64,000 nt of DNA from Haloterrigena gelatinilytica (GTDB taxonomy: Archaea > Halobacteriota > Halobacteria > Halobacteriales > Natrialbaceae). This document shows positions 34,990-44,267 of this stretch, in pieces (the stretch's first letter is position 1; each line of letters starts with the position of its first letter). Where the stretch lies: assembly GCF_013342145.1 (NCBI RefSeq), contig NZ_JABUQZ010000001.1, positions 2,666,001 to 2,730,000 of the forward strand, given 5' to 3'. A model generated the notes under the pieces. It worked only from the letters and a program-made list of their open reading frames with translations, ran no database searches and had not been told where the DNA came from. The position numbers were made by a program, and so were the translations under genes.

Positions 34990-35506
34990 ACGCGAGAGGG
35001 CTACCGCCTGTGATAAAGGCGTTCCGTGATGGGATCGCTCGCCGGCGAGACAACGAGGGTTCGTCTCGACTGGCTCGTTGGAACTGAGCCCCGACTGCGG
35101 TGGCGCGCGCTGTCGGCCGGACGAGTGATAACGAGTCCGGCCGATGGAACCGTGCGAGGTCTTCGTGAGTGTAACGAACGAAGTCGTTCGAGACGGCTTT
35201 GCCGTCTCGTGATGCGAAAAATCCCTGATTTTTCAGCAGCTTGTCAGAATTCACTCTGACAGTGGATGAGCGACGGGAGGGAGCGTTAGCGCGGGACCGA
35301 GGTCCCGCGAACCAGCCGAACGGGTGCTTCGCACCCGTGAGGAGAAATCGGCTGGGGAGGGTGTGGAAATCCCCGTTGCCACGAGAGCAGAACGCTTCTC
35401 TTTCCAGCCGCTCCGATCGAAGCTCCCGTTCCACTTCCGATCCGCGACCGCCCGTTCGAGAATCGAAGCCGAAACCCGGAAACCGATCCGCCCGCTACGA
35501 CCGCTC
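34990..35506. other. Intergenic region between pgi and a DUF5812-like gene
   Basis: Over 500 bases with no credible ORF. The first 120 bases carry the pgi promoter side, the centre is the hairpin array, and the last 150 bases (35356-35506) lead into the next gene with no clear feature. The short frames here run straight through the hairpins and have no conserved character. Confidence 0.6.
35113..35355. repeat. Array of seven inverted repeats (hairpin cassette)
   Basis: Perfect or near-perfect dyads: 35113-35122/35135-35144 (10 bp), 35175-35181/35184-35190 (7), 35189-35197/35201-35209 (9, TTT loop), 35216-35223/35227-35234 (8, CCT loop), 35242-35248/35255-35261 (7), 35290-35298/35301-35309 (9), and 35320-35327/35331-35338 (8, TTC loop). 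The last is nested in an outer stem 35312-35319/35348-35355. The stems differ in sequence, so this is not a CRISPR. It shares ccgtgcgaggtct with the element at 29181. Confidence 0.85.
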
Positions 35507-35980
35507 ATGACCGAACAGACGAGCACGTTCGTCGTCACTCACGCCGAGAGCGAGTCGGCCGTCATCCGCGACGTCGAGACCGCCCAGGTCCACACGCTCG
35601 GCTCGAACCCCGGCCTCGAGATCCACGACGTCCTCGAGGCGACCGTCGCCCCCGAGCCGCCCCTGGAGGTCACCTGGCAGGTGATCGACGTCGCCGACCG
35701 CCGGTCGATCGAACTGGTCGACAGCGACCTCGCTCCGACCCAGCACGCGACGGAGCTGGCCGCCGACGCCGACGTCGGCGACCTGATTCAGGAGGAGCGG
35801 GCCGGCACCGGTGAGATCCACGTCTTCCGCGTTCCCGAAGCCGAGGTGGAGTCGGCGGCCCAGGACGTCCTCGAGGACGAGGAGACCATCGCGCGGGCGG
35901 CCCGCCTCGAGGCGGTCCGCGTCGAGGTCCGTCGCTCGGCCGACGACGGCGTGTTGAGCGTGCGGTATCTGCCCGACTGA
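35507..35980 (+). CDS. Conserved haloarchaeal protein (DUF5812-like)
   Basis: A 157-residue acidic protein: TFVVTHAESESAVIRDVETA, VHTLGSNPGLEIHDVLEATV, LEVTWQVIDVADRRSIEL, and a C-terminal helical part with EDEETIARAARLEAVRVEV. An OB/TRAM-like beta N-terminal domain is plausible. It resembles the haloarchaea-specific DUF5812 family, of unknown function. The start at 35507 is used because the upstream open frame passes through the hairpin array. Confidence 0.72.
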   Translation: MTEQTSTFVVTHAESESAVIRDVETAQVHTLGSNPGLEIHDVLEATVAPEPPLEVTWQVIDVADRRSIELVDSDLAPTQHATELAADADVGDLIQEERAGTGEIHVFRVPEAEVESAAQDVLEDEETIARAARLEAVRVEVRRSADDGVLSVRYLPD

Positions 35981-36032
35981 GGCGCTCTCTTCGTTACTTG
36001 GGCTCGATTCGATCGGCTCGACTCCGGACCGC

Positions 36033-36365
36033 TCAATCGTCCTCGAGCTCGCCGTCGTCGCGAGCCGCGTAGCTGATCGCCGTTTCGTCGGTGATTTCGG
36101 CACCGCCGTCGACGCGTTCGACCCGCAGCGACACGTCCCGCGTGGTCCCGCAGCCGACGCCGACGAACTCCTCCCAGACGTCGCCCGCGCGGGCCTCGCC
36201 GTGGGTTTTGTGGAGGTACGACCGAAACGACTGCTTCTCGAGTTGTCGGCGGCCAGCCTCCGAGAGGGCGGCCGGGTACGAGACCACGATGCGTTCGGCG
36301 CCGGTCGCGTCGGAGCGATCGGACCGGTCGTCCGCGACTCCGGACCGCTGGTCGGACTCGGTCAT
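36033..36365 (-). CDS. Conserved haloarchaeal protein (DUF5807-like)
   Basis: A 110-residue protein. An acidic start (MTESDQRSGVADDRSDRSD) is followed by AERIVVSYPAALSEAGRRQL, FRSYLHKTHGEARAGDVWEE and GVGCGTTRDVSLRVERV. The alternating pattern suggests a compact alpha/beta fold. It has two neighbouring Gly-Cys-Gly residues but no clear catalytic signature. It is convergent with the DUF5812-like gene; family assignment is by recollection only. Confidence 0.65.
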   Translation of the reverse strand: MTESDQRSGVADDRSDRSDATGAERIVVSYPAALSEAGRRQLEKQSFRSYLHKTHGEARAGDVWEEFVGVGCGTTRDVSLRVERVDGGAEITDETAISYAARDDGELEDD

Positions 36366-36486
36366 GATACCCGACCGAAGGGCCTCGAGCGGCTTCAGCC
36401 TACGGTATTTCTCACCCTCGGTACGGTTGAAACATGCTGCATAAATTGAGAAGGCTTACCTCAGGGGCCCACAAGTGGTCACGTAT

Positions 36487-37371
36487 ATGGGGTATTTCGA
36501 CGTACCGGACCGTTCCTACACCCGGTACAGCAACCGCCAACTCGCGGCGGTGCCGCTTGCGGTACTCGCGGTTGCATTGCTCGTTCTCACCGGCACGTTC
36601 CTCATGACGGGCGCGCCGGTACCGCTGGGGATGGACTTCGCCGGCGGTTCCGAACTGACTATTCAGACGACCTCCTCCCAGGAGGAGATCGCGAACGCCT
36701 TCGACGAGGAACCCGAGTCGATTCAGTCGGTTTCCGCGCCCGACTCCCAGAACCAGTACGTCGTCCAGTTCACCTCGACCGACCTCGAGTCGCTGAGCCA
36801 GCAGGCCGAGCAGAACTTGGAACAGGACGGCGACGCGGACATCGTCCAACTCGAGTCGACGGTGTCGGGGAGCTTCGGGAAACAGACCCAGCGGACGGCG
36901 CTGCTGGGCGTCGCCGTGGCCTTCGTCGGGATGAGCGTCATCACCTTCCTGCTGTTCCGGACGTTCGTGCCGTCGATCGCCATCGTCCTCTCCGCGTTCT
37001 CGGATCTGGTGATCCCGCTGGCGTTCATGACGGTCGCCGACATCTCGCTGTCGCTGGGGACCGTCGCCGCCTTGCTGATGTTGATCGGGTACTCGGTCGA
37101 CTCCGACATCCTGTTGAACAACCACATCCTGCGTCGCCAGGGTGACTTCTACGAGAGCACCCACCGCGCGATGCGGACCGGGATCACGATGACGGTGACG
37201 TCGATGGCGGCGATGCTCGTCATGGGCATCGCCGCGGGACTGTTCGGCGTCGAGTTGCTCTCGTCGATCGGGATCGTCCTCTTCGTCGGACTCGCGGCCG
37301 ACCTGATGAATACGTATATGCTCAACCTGAGTCTGCTTCGCTGGTACAAGTTCGAGGGGATTCGATCATGA
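36487..37371 (+). CDS. secF: Protein-export membrane protein SecF
   Basis: A 294-residue RND-type protein with six membrane segments. The N-terminal MGYFDVPDRSYTRYSNRQ precedes helix 1; LGMDFAGGSELTI is the SecD/F D1-type motif. The large exterior domain (about residues 65-130) is followed by helices with FSDLVIPLAFM and GYSVDSDILLNNHILR, the conserved SecF proton-path region. secF precedes secD, as usual in archaea. The start at 36487 is preferred over 36475 (MVTYMG). Confidence 0.95.
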   Translation: MGYFDVPDRSYTRYSNRQLAAVPLAVLAVALLVLTGTFLMTGAPVPLGMDFAGGSELTIQTTSSQEEIANAFDEEPESIQSVSAPDSQNQYVVQFTSTDLESLSQQAEQNLEQDGDADIVQLESTVSGSFGKQTQRTALLGVAVAFVGMSVITFLLFRTFVPSIAIVLSAFSDLVIPLAFMTVADISLSLGTVAALLMLIGYSVDSDILLNNHILRRQGDFYESTHRAMRTGITMTVTSMAAMLVMGIAAGLFGVELLSSIGIVLFVGLAADLMNTYMLNLSLLRWYKFEGIRS

Positions 37372-38984
37372 CCGGCCCGGTCGCGTTCGTCAAAAATCAC
37401 TGGCGGCTACTGCTGCTGGTCGTCTTCATCACCGGCTCGATGGTCTCCCTGTTCGTCCCCGGCGGCGTCATGGGAGGCAACGACTACGTCGAGACCCAGG
37501 ATAGCGGGGCGACGAACCTCGAGTACGGGCTCGACCTCGAGGGCGGGACGCGAATAAGCGCCCCCGTCACCGGAATGACCGCCGAGAACATCGACGCGGG
37601 CGCCGTCAACGATGACGGCACCGTCGATCAGGAACGGCTGACCGAAATCGAGCGCACGCTGTACGACGAAACCGGCCTCGAGACGGGGAACGTCCGCGTC
37701 AGCGTCGACGACGACGGAAACGCCCACGCCGAGCTGTTCACCGAGAACGTGAGCGAGGAGGAGTTCGCCGCCGCGCTCGCCGAGGCCGGCGTCGAGGTCG
37801 ATCCCGACGAGGACATCCGCGAGGGCGTGACGGCGGAGACGCGCCAGCGGATGGTCGATACGATCCAGTCGCGGATCAACGCGGCCGGCCTCTCGGGCGG
37901 CAACGTCTACGAGTCGGCCAGACTCGGCGGCGGCTACTACATCGTCACCGAGGCGCCGGACATGGGCGCCGACGAGCTTCGAGAGCTGCTCGCCGAGCGA
38001 GGTGTCGTCGAAGTGCAGGCCTACTACCCGACCGAGAACGGTACCCAGGAGAACGAGACGGTCCTGTCCGACGACGATATCGAGAACGTCGATCCCCCGA
38101 CGACCGACAGGAACGGAAACGATATCGTTCCTGTGCAGGTCGACAGCAACGCCGCGCCGGAGTTCCAGTCGCGGCTGAACGAACTCGGCTTCACCGATGA
38201 GGGGGTCGGTCAGTGCGGGCTCCGGGGCGACGGCGAGAGCATCAACTTCGACCACGAGGGAGAGCGGTACTGTCTCCTGACGGTCATCGACGGCGAGGTC
38301 ATCGACGCCCACTCCATGGGTCCCGATCTGGCGAGTTCGATGCGAGCCGGCTCCTGGGAGAACGATCCCACGTTCCAGATGGGCGCACAGAACCTCGAGC
38401 AAGCGCAGACGCTCTCGGTGAACCTCCAGTCCGGTTCGCTGCCCGCGCCGCTGGACTTCGGTGAGGCCCAGACCTACTCGCTGTCGCCGGCGCTGGCCGA
38501 CCAGTTCAAGCTCTACTCGCTGGTGATCGGCGGGCTGGCAGTGATCACGGTCAGCGGCGTCGTCTTCCTGCGCTACCGGAACCCGCGGGTCGCCGCGCCG
38601 ATGATCGTCACCGCGATGTCGGAGGTGGTCATCCTGCTCGGCTTCGCGGCGCTGATACGTATGCCGCTCGATCTCTCTCACGTCGCCGGCTTCATCGCCG
38701 TGGTCGGCACCGGGGTAGACGACCTGGTCATCATCGCCGACGAGGTGATGGACCAGGGCGACGTCAGCTCGAGGCGGGTGTTCGAATCCCGCTTCCGGAA
38801 GGCGTTCTGGGTCATCGGCGCCGCCGCGGCGACGACGGTCATCGCCATGTCGCCGCTGGCCGTCCTGAGCCTCGGGGATCTGCGCGGGTTCGCCATCATC
38901 ACCATCCTCGGCGTGCTCGTCGGCGTGCTCGTCACCCGGCCCGCCTACGGGGACATCCTCCAGCGGCTGCTGACGGACAAGTAA
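37368..38984 (+). CDS. secD: Protein-export membrane protein SecD
   Basis: A 538-residue partner of SecF that uses the membrane potential to help pull translocated chains outward. Helix 1 is LLLLVVFITGSMVSLFV; LDLEGGTRISAPVTG is the D1 motif; a large acidic exterior domain spans about residues 60-360. Five C-terminal helices contain HVAGFIAVVGTGVDDLVIIA. The ATG overlaps the secF stop by four bases. The insert with GENGTQ-like low-complexity sequence is haloarchaeal. Confidence 0.95.
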   Translation: MTGPVAFVKNHWRLLLLVVFITGSMVSLFVPGGVMGGNDYVETQDSGATNLEYGLDLEGGTRISAPVTGMTAENIDAGAVNDDGTVDQERLTEIERTLYDETGLETGNVRVSVDDDGNAHAELFTENVSEEEFAAALAEAGVEVDPDEDIREGVTAETRQRMVDTIQSRINAAGLSGGNVYESARLGGGYYIVTEAPDMGADELRELLAERGVVEVQAYYPTENGTQENETVLSDDDIENVDPPTTDRNGNDIVPVQVDSNAAPEFQSRLNELGFTDEGVGQCGLRGDGESINFDHEGERYCLLTVIDGEVIDAHSMGPDLASSMRAGSWENDPTFQMGAQNLEQAQTLSVNLQSGSLPAPLDFGEAQTYSLSPALADQFKLYSLVIGGLAVITVSGVVFLRYRNPRVAAPMIVTAMSEVVILLGFAALIRMPLDLSHVAGFIAVVGTGVDDLVIIADEVMDQGDVSSRRVFESRFRKAFWVIGAAAATTVIAMSPLAVLSLGDLRGFAIITILGVLVGVLVTRPAYGDILQRLLTDK

Positions 38985-39173
38985 GCGGACGGACACGCAG
39001 CGGTCGTTTTCGCGGAGACCGGCTTTCACTCGAGGACCTTCGACTCTCGGCGTAGGGACGTACGGTATTACTTTTTCCCGTCGGATCACTCGAGCCGCGA
39101 ATCGGTTAGCCGACGCCTCGCTTGACGCCGACGAGACGCAGTTGTGGTGGCGGTGGAAACGGATCGCCCGCGT

Positions 39174-39281
39174 TCACGTTCCGTCTCGACACCGCGGACA
39201 CCAATCGACCGTCCCGTCGTCGCCGTAGGCGCGCTCGAAGTCGAGAGAAACGGGGTTCTCGCAGTTAGTACAGACTGGCAT
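39174..39281 (-). CDS. 35-residue zinc-ribbon-like micro-protein
   Basis: A short frame starting MPVCTNCENPVSLDFERAYG and ending VDWCPRCRDGT. The two CxxC knuckles (CTNC and CPRC, 22 residues between them) form a four-Cys zinc site, as in the very small haloarchaeal CPxCG zinc-finger proteins. It starts with ATG at 39281 between secD and the antiporter gene. It is too short for ordinary gene callers, but the conserved-type Cys spacing supports coding. Confidence 0.72.
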   Translation of the reverse strand: MPVCTNCENPVSLDFERAYGDDGTVDWCPRCRDGT

Positions 39282-39378
39282 ATCGAACACTGCAATTGAT
39301 CCGGCCAACGGCAAGAACGGGGCGCCTGCAAGTGCAGCGGAACGTCGGCGTGGCTCTCGTCGAGTCCCCTCCCTCGTC

Positions 39379-40392
39379 TCACGTCGGGACGACGGTCGTC
39401 ACGCCGACGCTCTCGAGTATCAGCCAGCCGACGAACAGGCCGTAGAGACCGAGCAACAACCGCGCCTCGCGTTCGGACAGCAGCATATCGGTTCGAATGA
39501 CGGTGAAGAAGACGATCGTCGCCAGGATCAGAAACCCCATCATCGGGACGATGTGCGTGAAGGTGATCGGCAGGGCGCCGGCGACCAGTATGCCCGCCGG
39601 CACCGCGACGAGCAGGTCGAAGACGTTGCTCCCGAGCACGTTCGCGAGGCTGACCGCGGACCGTCCCGACCGGGCGGCGGCGATGCTGACGAACGCGTCC
39701 GGAATGCTCGAGCCCGCGGCGACGACGGTCATCCCCCAGAGGAACGCGGGGGTGCCGAAGGCGTCGCCGAGGCCGACCGCGGCCCGGACCAGCCCCTCGA
39801 CGCCGACGATGATCAGCACCAGCCCGAGCCCGAACCAGAGCCAGGCTCGGCCGAGGGAGATGTCGGTGTCCGCTACCGTTTCGTCCTCGGTGGTGTCCAG
39901 ATACTGGGTGAAGACGTAGAGCCCGTACAGGACCAGCGGAAACAGCGCGAGCGGGCGGGTGACGTTCCCCTGGAGTCCCGCCCCCTCGAGCGGGTAGTAG
40001 ATGACCGCCAGCGAGAACGTCAACAGCAGGGAAGCGACCGCGAGCATGTAGAACAGCGCCTCCTTGTACACCAGCTCCCGACCCGTCGACATCCCGTCGC
40101 CGTCGGCCGCCAGCACCGACGCGGCCGGGACGACGAGCAGGTTGAACACCGCCGAGCCGACGATGGCGCCGACGCCGATCTCGAACTCCGCGTGTAACAG
40201 CGTCGAGACGAGTACGCTCACCAGTTCCGGCATGCTCGAGCCCGCGGCGGCGATGATCGCCCCCTGGACGACCGCCGGCACGCCGTACCCCGTCGCGAGG
40301 CGGTTCGCGGACGTCTCGAGCCACGTGCTACCCTTCCAGACGACGGCCGTTCCGACGGCGGCGAGCGCGAGCAGGCCGACCACGTCGAGCAT
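39379..40392 (-). CDS. Calcium/sodium-type cation antiporter (CaCA family)
   Basis: A 337-residue membrane protein with two homologous halves. Alpha-1 is AAAGSSMPELVSVLVSTLL with IGVGAIVGSAVFNLLVVP, and alpha-2 is VVAAGSSIPDAFVSIAAA with ANVLGSNVFDLLVAVP, the inverted repeats of YrbG-type Na+/Ca2+ exchangers. About ten hydrophobic segments and a short acidic central loop (DTTEDETVADTD) are present. It probably extrudes Ca2+ in exchange for Na+, but ion selectivity is not provable here. Confidence 0.92.
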   Translation of the reverse strand: MLDVVGLLALAAVGTAVVWKGSTWLETSANRLATGYGVPAVVQGAIIAAAGSSMPELVSVLVSTLLHAEFEIGVGAIVGSAVFNLLVVPAASVLAADGDGMSTGRELVYKEALFYMLAVASLLLTFSLAVIYYPLEGAGLQGNVTRPLALFPLVLYGLYVFTQYLDTTEDETVADTDISLGRAWLWFGLGLVLIIVGVEGLVRAAVGLGDAFGTPAFLWGMTVVAAGSSIPDAFVSIAAARSGRSAVSLANVLGSNVFDLLVAVPAGILVAGALPITFTHIVPMMGFLILATIVFFTVIRTDMLLSEREARLLLGLYGLFVGWLILESVGVTTVVPT

Positions 40393-40504
40393 GCTCGAGA
40401 CTGACTCGAGCGGGCGTATAAAACGGTCGACACGTCGTCGAACGCGATCGGGCTCGAACGAACGCCCTCGAGAAAGGGGAGGCGAAACGGCGGTCGACGC
40501 CCGG

Positions 40505-41248
40505 TCAGAACCGCTCGAGACCCGTCTGTTGGGCCTCGGCGAGCAGGTCCTCGCAGGTCGACCACGACTCCCGCGCGAACGGGGGGAGCTCGCCGTGCTC
40601 GTCGACGTAGGACGCGAGGAACTCGCGGGTGTTCGGATCGCTCGGGTAGCCGCTGCCGACGGACTCGTACCCGTCGACGCGGTCCGCGAGGGCGGCGACG
40701 TGGGCGTCGCGTTCGACCTTGGCGACGACGCTGGCCGCGCCGACGATCGGCGACTCGTCGTCGGCGCCGTGGCGCGCCTCGATCTCGAGGGCGTCCGGAA
40801 GCGAGTCCGACGTCGACGGGAGGGACGTACAGGCCTCCCTGACGCGGCGAGCGAAGCGGTCCTCGTCGGTGTCGCAGGCGTCGCAGAGTCCGGTGATCGG
40901 GGCCGGCTCGACGGCGTCGGCCTCGAGCGTGCCAGGGTCGGATCCGCCCGGCTCGAAGTCGAGCCCCGCGAGCGCGCCCCCGATCGCCTCGGCGTGGGCC
41001 GCGACGGCCAGCGAGTTCATGTCCGTCTCCGGGTCGTCGATGCGCGCGGGCGTGATCTCCGCGACGCCGACGCGAACGCGGTCGTCCTCGCGGATCGTCG
41101 CCGCCAGTTCCTCGCGGCGTTCGGGCGCGAGTCGTTTGGAGTCCGCGATTCCGTCGGGGAGCGCCGCGGGGTCCTCGCAGTGGACCGCCGCGGCGAACAT
41201 CGACCCGAGCGCGGGTCCCTTGCCGGCTTCGTCGACGCCGAATGGCAT
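40505..41248 (-). CDS. rnhB: Ribonuclease HII
   Basis: A 247-residue enzyme that cuts RNA in RNA-DNA hybrids, removing primers and misinserted ribonucleotides. It has MPFGVDEAGKGPALGSM (the DEAGKG catalytic motif), LPDGIADSKRLAPERR and ASVVAKVERDAHVAAL, and the fourth acidic residue lies in the GSGYPSDPNTREFL region. A Cys-containing acidic insert at about residues 118-130 (GLCDACDTDEDR) is a haloarchaeal extra. It sits between the antiporter and pus10. Confidence 0.95.
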   Translation of the reverse strand: MPFGVDEAGKGPALGSMFAAAVHCEDPAALPDGIADSKRLAPERREELAATIREDDRVRVGVAEITPARIDDPETDMNSLAVAAHAEAIGGALAGLDFEPGGSDPGTLEADAVEPAPITGLCDACDTDEDRFARRVREACTSLPSTSDSLPDALEIEARHGADDESPIVGAASVVAKVERDAHVAALADRVDGYESVGSGYPSDPNTREFLASYVDEHGELPPFARESWSTCEDLLAEAQQTGLERF

Positions 41249-41333
41249 GCCTCGAGGATCCGTCGCCGACGGCTAAACCGTTGCGCTGTTCGGTCGCGAC
41301 TCGAAGAAGATTCGCCGTCGGCAACCGCTCCCG

Positions 41334-42707
41334 TCAGGCGTCCGCCGCGGCCGCCTCGCCGTCGTCCCGCGGCTCGTCGAGGAAGTACTCCTCGAGTTCG
41401 AACGGTTCGTCCTCGCCTTCGACGCCGAACACGTCCAGCGCCGTGACCTCGGCGTCGATCTCGAGCAGGCCGGCCAGGCTCGGCTCCGTGCGGCCGTCGT
41501 CGCTGCTGATCAGTTCCTTGACGTAGAGGCCGCCTTCGCCGTGGAGGCGGACCTCGGCCTCGGTCGGCGACCGCAACTCGCCGTCGATGTCGTAGACGGT
41601 TCGCTCGCGGGTGAGGTCGGCCCGCCGGTGGTCGACGCGCTGGGGGGTGTCCTGCTGGACGGTCGTTCCCGTCAGTTCCTCGAGGGCGGCCTCGAAGTCG
41701 GCCTCGTCGACGGGGTCGGCGAACTCGACGTCGGCGCGGTACCGCTTGCTCGCGTCGTGTTCCTTGACGCGCTCGACCATCTCGTAGGTCGCGAGCCGGA
41801 GGCCCTCGACCTCGACGCTCCCCTCGGCGGCGTCGTTGATCTCGCGCTCGAGTTCCGCCGGGTCGGGATCGCGGATCTTAGGGCGTTTGACCTCGAGGAC
41901 GAACGGGCGCCCCTCCTCGAGCATTCGGGCGTCGACGTCCTCGCGGCCGGCGCCGTGGAAGGTCCCCTCGTCGCCGTCCATCGCGTCGACGACGTGGGGC
42001 CGAACCGTCTGTTCGACGCTGGTGTCGTACATGTACCCGGAGCCGCCGCAGTAGTCGCAGGGTTCCTCGCCGTCGTCGCTCAACTGGGTTCCGCTGCCAC
42101 CGCACTCCCGGCAGGGCCACTCCGTTTGGGGGATGTCCCGCTCGAGTTTGCGGTACCGGCCGTAGACGAAGGCGGGGTTGAGCTGGACGTCGACCGCGTG
42201 ACCCGTCACCGTCTCGGACTCGAGGGCCTCGAGGGGATCGAACGCCGCGAGGTCGACGATGGCGAGGACGTCGGGCCGGTCGAAGTCGACGTCGGTACCG
42301 GTCTTCGCGCCGACGCGACGGCCGACCTCGCGGTTGACCTCGCGCTTGAACGACTCGCCGACGTCCGGCTCGAGGCCGGCGTCCTCCCGGAGGAGCCGGT
42401 CGTTTTCCTCGACCAGCGGCGGGACGCGGCTCCCGACCTGGTAGGTCGCGAAGTCGGCATCCTCGAGGGCGTCGACGACGGTCTCGGCGATCGCGTCGAC
42501 GGTACCCGAGTACCCCTCGCAGACCCAGCAGTCGGCGGGCTCGTCGGGCTCGAAGTCGTCGTCGTCTTCCATCGCGATCGTCGTCCGCAGCGCCCGGCCG
42601 CGCTCGGCGTTGGTCAGTCCGAAGCTCCGCTCGGCGAAGGGGCGACCGAGACAGGAGTCACAGACCGGCCCCGTCTCGAGCAGCGCGCGGGCGTCTTCCG
42701 TGATCAT
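41334..42707 (-). CDS. pus10: tRNA pseudouridine(54/55) synthase Pus10
   Basis: A 457-residue archaeal Pus10, which makes pseudouridine 54 and 55 in the T-loop. The N-terminal THUMP-like domain contains a zinc site, VCDSCLGRPFAERSFG with CWVCEGYSG. The middle has a second CREC/CDYC-type zinc pair. The catalytic domain includes GAGREDVDARML (the catalytic Asp) and FVLEVKRPKIRDPD. The product is the substrate of TrmY, encoded 2.5 kb away. Confidence 0.95.
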   Translation of the reverse strand: MITEDARALLETGPVCDSCLGRPFAERSFGLTNAERGRALRTTIAMEDDDDFEPDEPADCWVCEGYSGTVDAIAETVVDALEDADFATYQVGSRVPPLVEENDRLLREDAGLEPDVGESFKREVNREVGRRVGAKTGTDVDFDRPDVLAIVDLAAFDPLEALESETVTGHAVDVQLNPAFVYGRYRKLERDIPQTEWPCRECGGSGTQLSDDGEEPCDYCGGSGYMYDTSVEQTVRPHVVDAMDGDEGTFHGAGREDVDARMLEEGRPFVLEVKRPKIRDPDPAELEREINDAAEGSVEVEGLRLATYEMVERVKEHDASKRYRADVEFADPVDEADFEAALEELTGTTVQQDTPQRVDHRRADLTRERTVYDIDGELRSPTEAEVRLHGEGGLYVKELISSDDGRTEPSLAGLLEIDAEVTALDVFGVEGEDEPFELEEYFLDEPRDDGEAAAADA

Positions 42708-42878
42708 ATCACGGGAATCGGGCGGCCGCGGGTAACACGTTTTCCCTTCGGCCCGTCGGCACGGCGCCGCTCGGATCGCTCTCGCGGCCGGTACGTCATT
42801 CCCTCTCAGGATAATGTATTGATAAGCAGACTCTCAAGTGGCCCGGACGTTCAAATGGATCGAGTGCTAGCCTCGGCT

Positions 42879-43991
42879 ATGAACGGACACGCACCGGACC
42901 GTCGCGAGTTCCTCGCGCTCGCCGGTACCGGCCTCGTCGGCGCCGTCGCCGGCTGCGCCCAACCCACCTCCAGCGACTCGGTTGAGGGCTCGTCCTCGCA
43001 CTCGGTTTCGCGGGAGATCGATCCCGACGAGCGCGCCGACGGCTCGACGTACACCGACGTCTACGAGGCGGTCATCGACTCGGTCGCACAGGTGCGGGCG
43101 CTGGGCGCCGGGAGCCCGTACGGCGACGGGAGCGGCGGCCAGGGCTCGGGCTTTCTCGTCGGCGACTCCCACCTCGTCACGAACGAGCACGTCGTCGCCG
43201 GCGCCGACACCGTCGACCTCCAGTACATCAACGGCGACTGGTCGGCCACCGAGATCGTCGGCGCCGATTTCTACAGCGACCTGGCCGTCCTCGAGGTCGA
43301 CCACGTCCCCGACGAGGCGACGCCACTCGAGTTGGCCGCCGAGCGCTCCGTCGTCGGCCAGGAGGTGCTCGCGATCGGCAACCCCTACGGGTTCGAGGGC
43401 TCCATGTCCAAGGGGATCGTCAGCGGCGTCAATCGCACGCTCGACATGCCGGACCGGACGTTCTCGTTTTCGAACGCGATCCAGACCGACGCCGCGGTCA
43501 ACCCCGGCAACAGCGGCGGGCCGCTGGTCAACCTAGACGGCGAGGTCGCCGGCGTCATCACCGCCGGCGGCGGGGACAACATCGGCTTCGCGATCCCGTC
43601 TGCGGTCGCGAGTCGAGTCGTCCCGTCGCTGATCGAGACCGGAAGCTACGACCACTCCTACATGGGGATCACCCTCGCGACCGTCGACCGATACATCGCC
43701 GAGGCCAACGACCTCCCCGAGGCGACCGGCGTCATCGTCACCGGCGTCGAGTCCGGTGACCCGGCCGACGGCGTCCTCCGGGCCGCAACGCCTCGCCCGC
43801 GCGACTCGATCCCCGTCGGGGGCGACGTCATCTACGCCATCGACGGCGAGCCGATTCCCGACCGCCACGCGCTCTCGAGCCACCTCGCCTTGCGGACCAG
43901 CCCGGGGGACGCGATCGAACTCGAGTGCTGGCGCTACGGCGACGAGACCGCGGTCTCGCTGACGCTCGGGGAGCGACCCCCGGCCAACTGA
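42879..43991 (+). CDS. HtrA/DegP-type trypsin-like serine protease lipoprotein
   Basis: A 370-residue surface protease. Twin-Arg DRREFLALAG and lipobox VAGC (Cys26) indicate Tat export and lipidation. The trypsin-like domain has His104 (TNEHVV), Asp134 (YSDLAVL) and Ser212 (GNSGGPL). A single C-terminal PDZ domain follows (ATGVIVTGVESGDPADGVL, then GDVIYAIDGEPIPDRHAL). The likely role is quality control of exported proteins. Met at 42879 is preferred over the in-frame ATG at 42855, since it gives a compact signal. Confidence 0.9.
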   Translation: MNGHAPDRREFLALAGTGLVGAVAGCAQPTSSDSVEGSSSHSVSREIDPDERADGSTYTDVYEAVIDSVAQVRALGAGSPYGDGSGGQGSGFLVGDSHLVTNEHVVAGADTVDLQYINGDWSATEIVGADFYSDLAVLEVDHVPDEATPLELAAERSVVGQEVLAIGNPYGFEGSMSKGIVSGVNRTLDMPDRTFSFSNAIQTDAAVNPGNSGGPLVNLDGEVAGVITAGGGDNIGFAIPSAVASRVVPSLIETGSYDHSYMGITLATVDRYIAEANDLPEATGVIVTGVESGDPADGVLRAATPRPRDSIPVGGDVIYAIDGEPIPDRHALSSHLALRTSPGDAIELECWRYGDETAVSLTLGERPPAN

Positions 43992-44267
43992 GGCGGGCGC
44001 CGGCGACCGGTTCCGTCGGGACGATGAACCGATCGAAACCGTTTGAAACGACCGCCTAGACGAACGTAATCGATGGTGTCGAGACGATAACCCGGTGTAG
44101 ACGGCCCGTACAAGTTAGATTTCGTTTCTGTCTCGAGTTCGTGAACGACTGCGTTGAACTGGGAGTCAATCGGCCGTAATCAACAGGCAGTGGGGTTTAG
44201 CAGGTCGATAACAATAGGTGAGACTCCGGTAGCTATCGGTAGCGCGATCACCCATCGCCTGTCACGT

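Noticed and set aside
35113-35355. Hairpin array considered as a CRISPR or rRNA fragment
   Set aside because: Stems differ in sequence, no repeated spacer unit exists, and no rRNA motif is present.
41541-43991. 816-residue plus-strand frame
   Set aside because: The first two thirds are the shadow of pus10; the protease starts at 42879.
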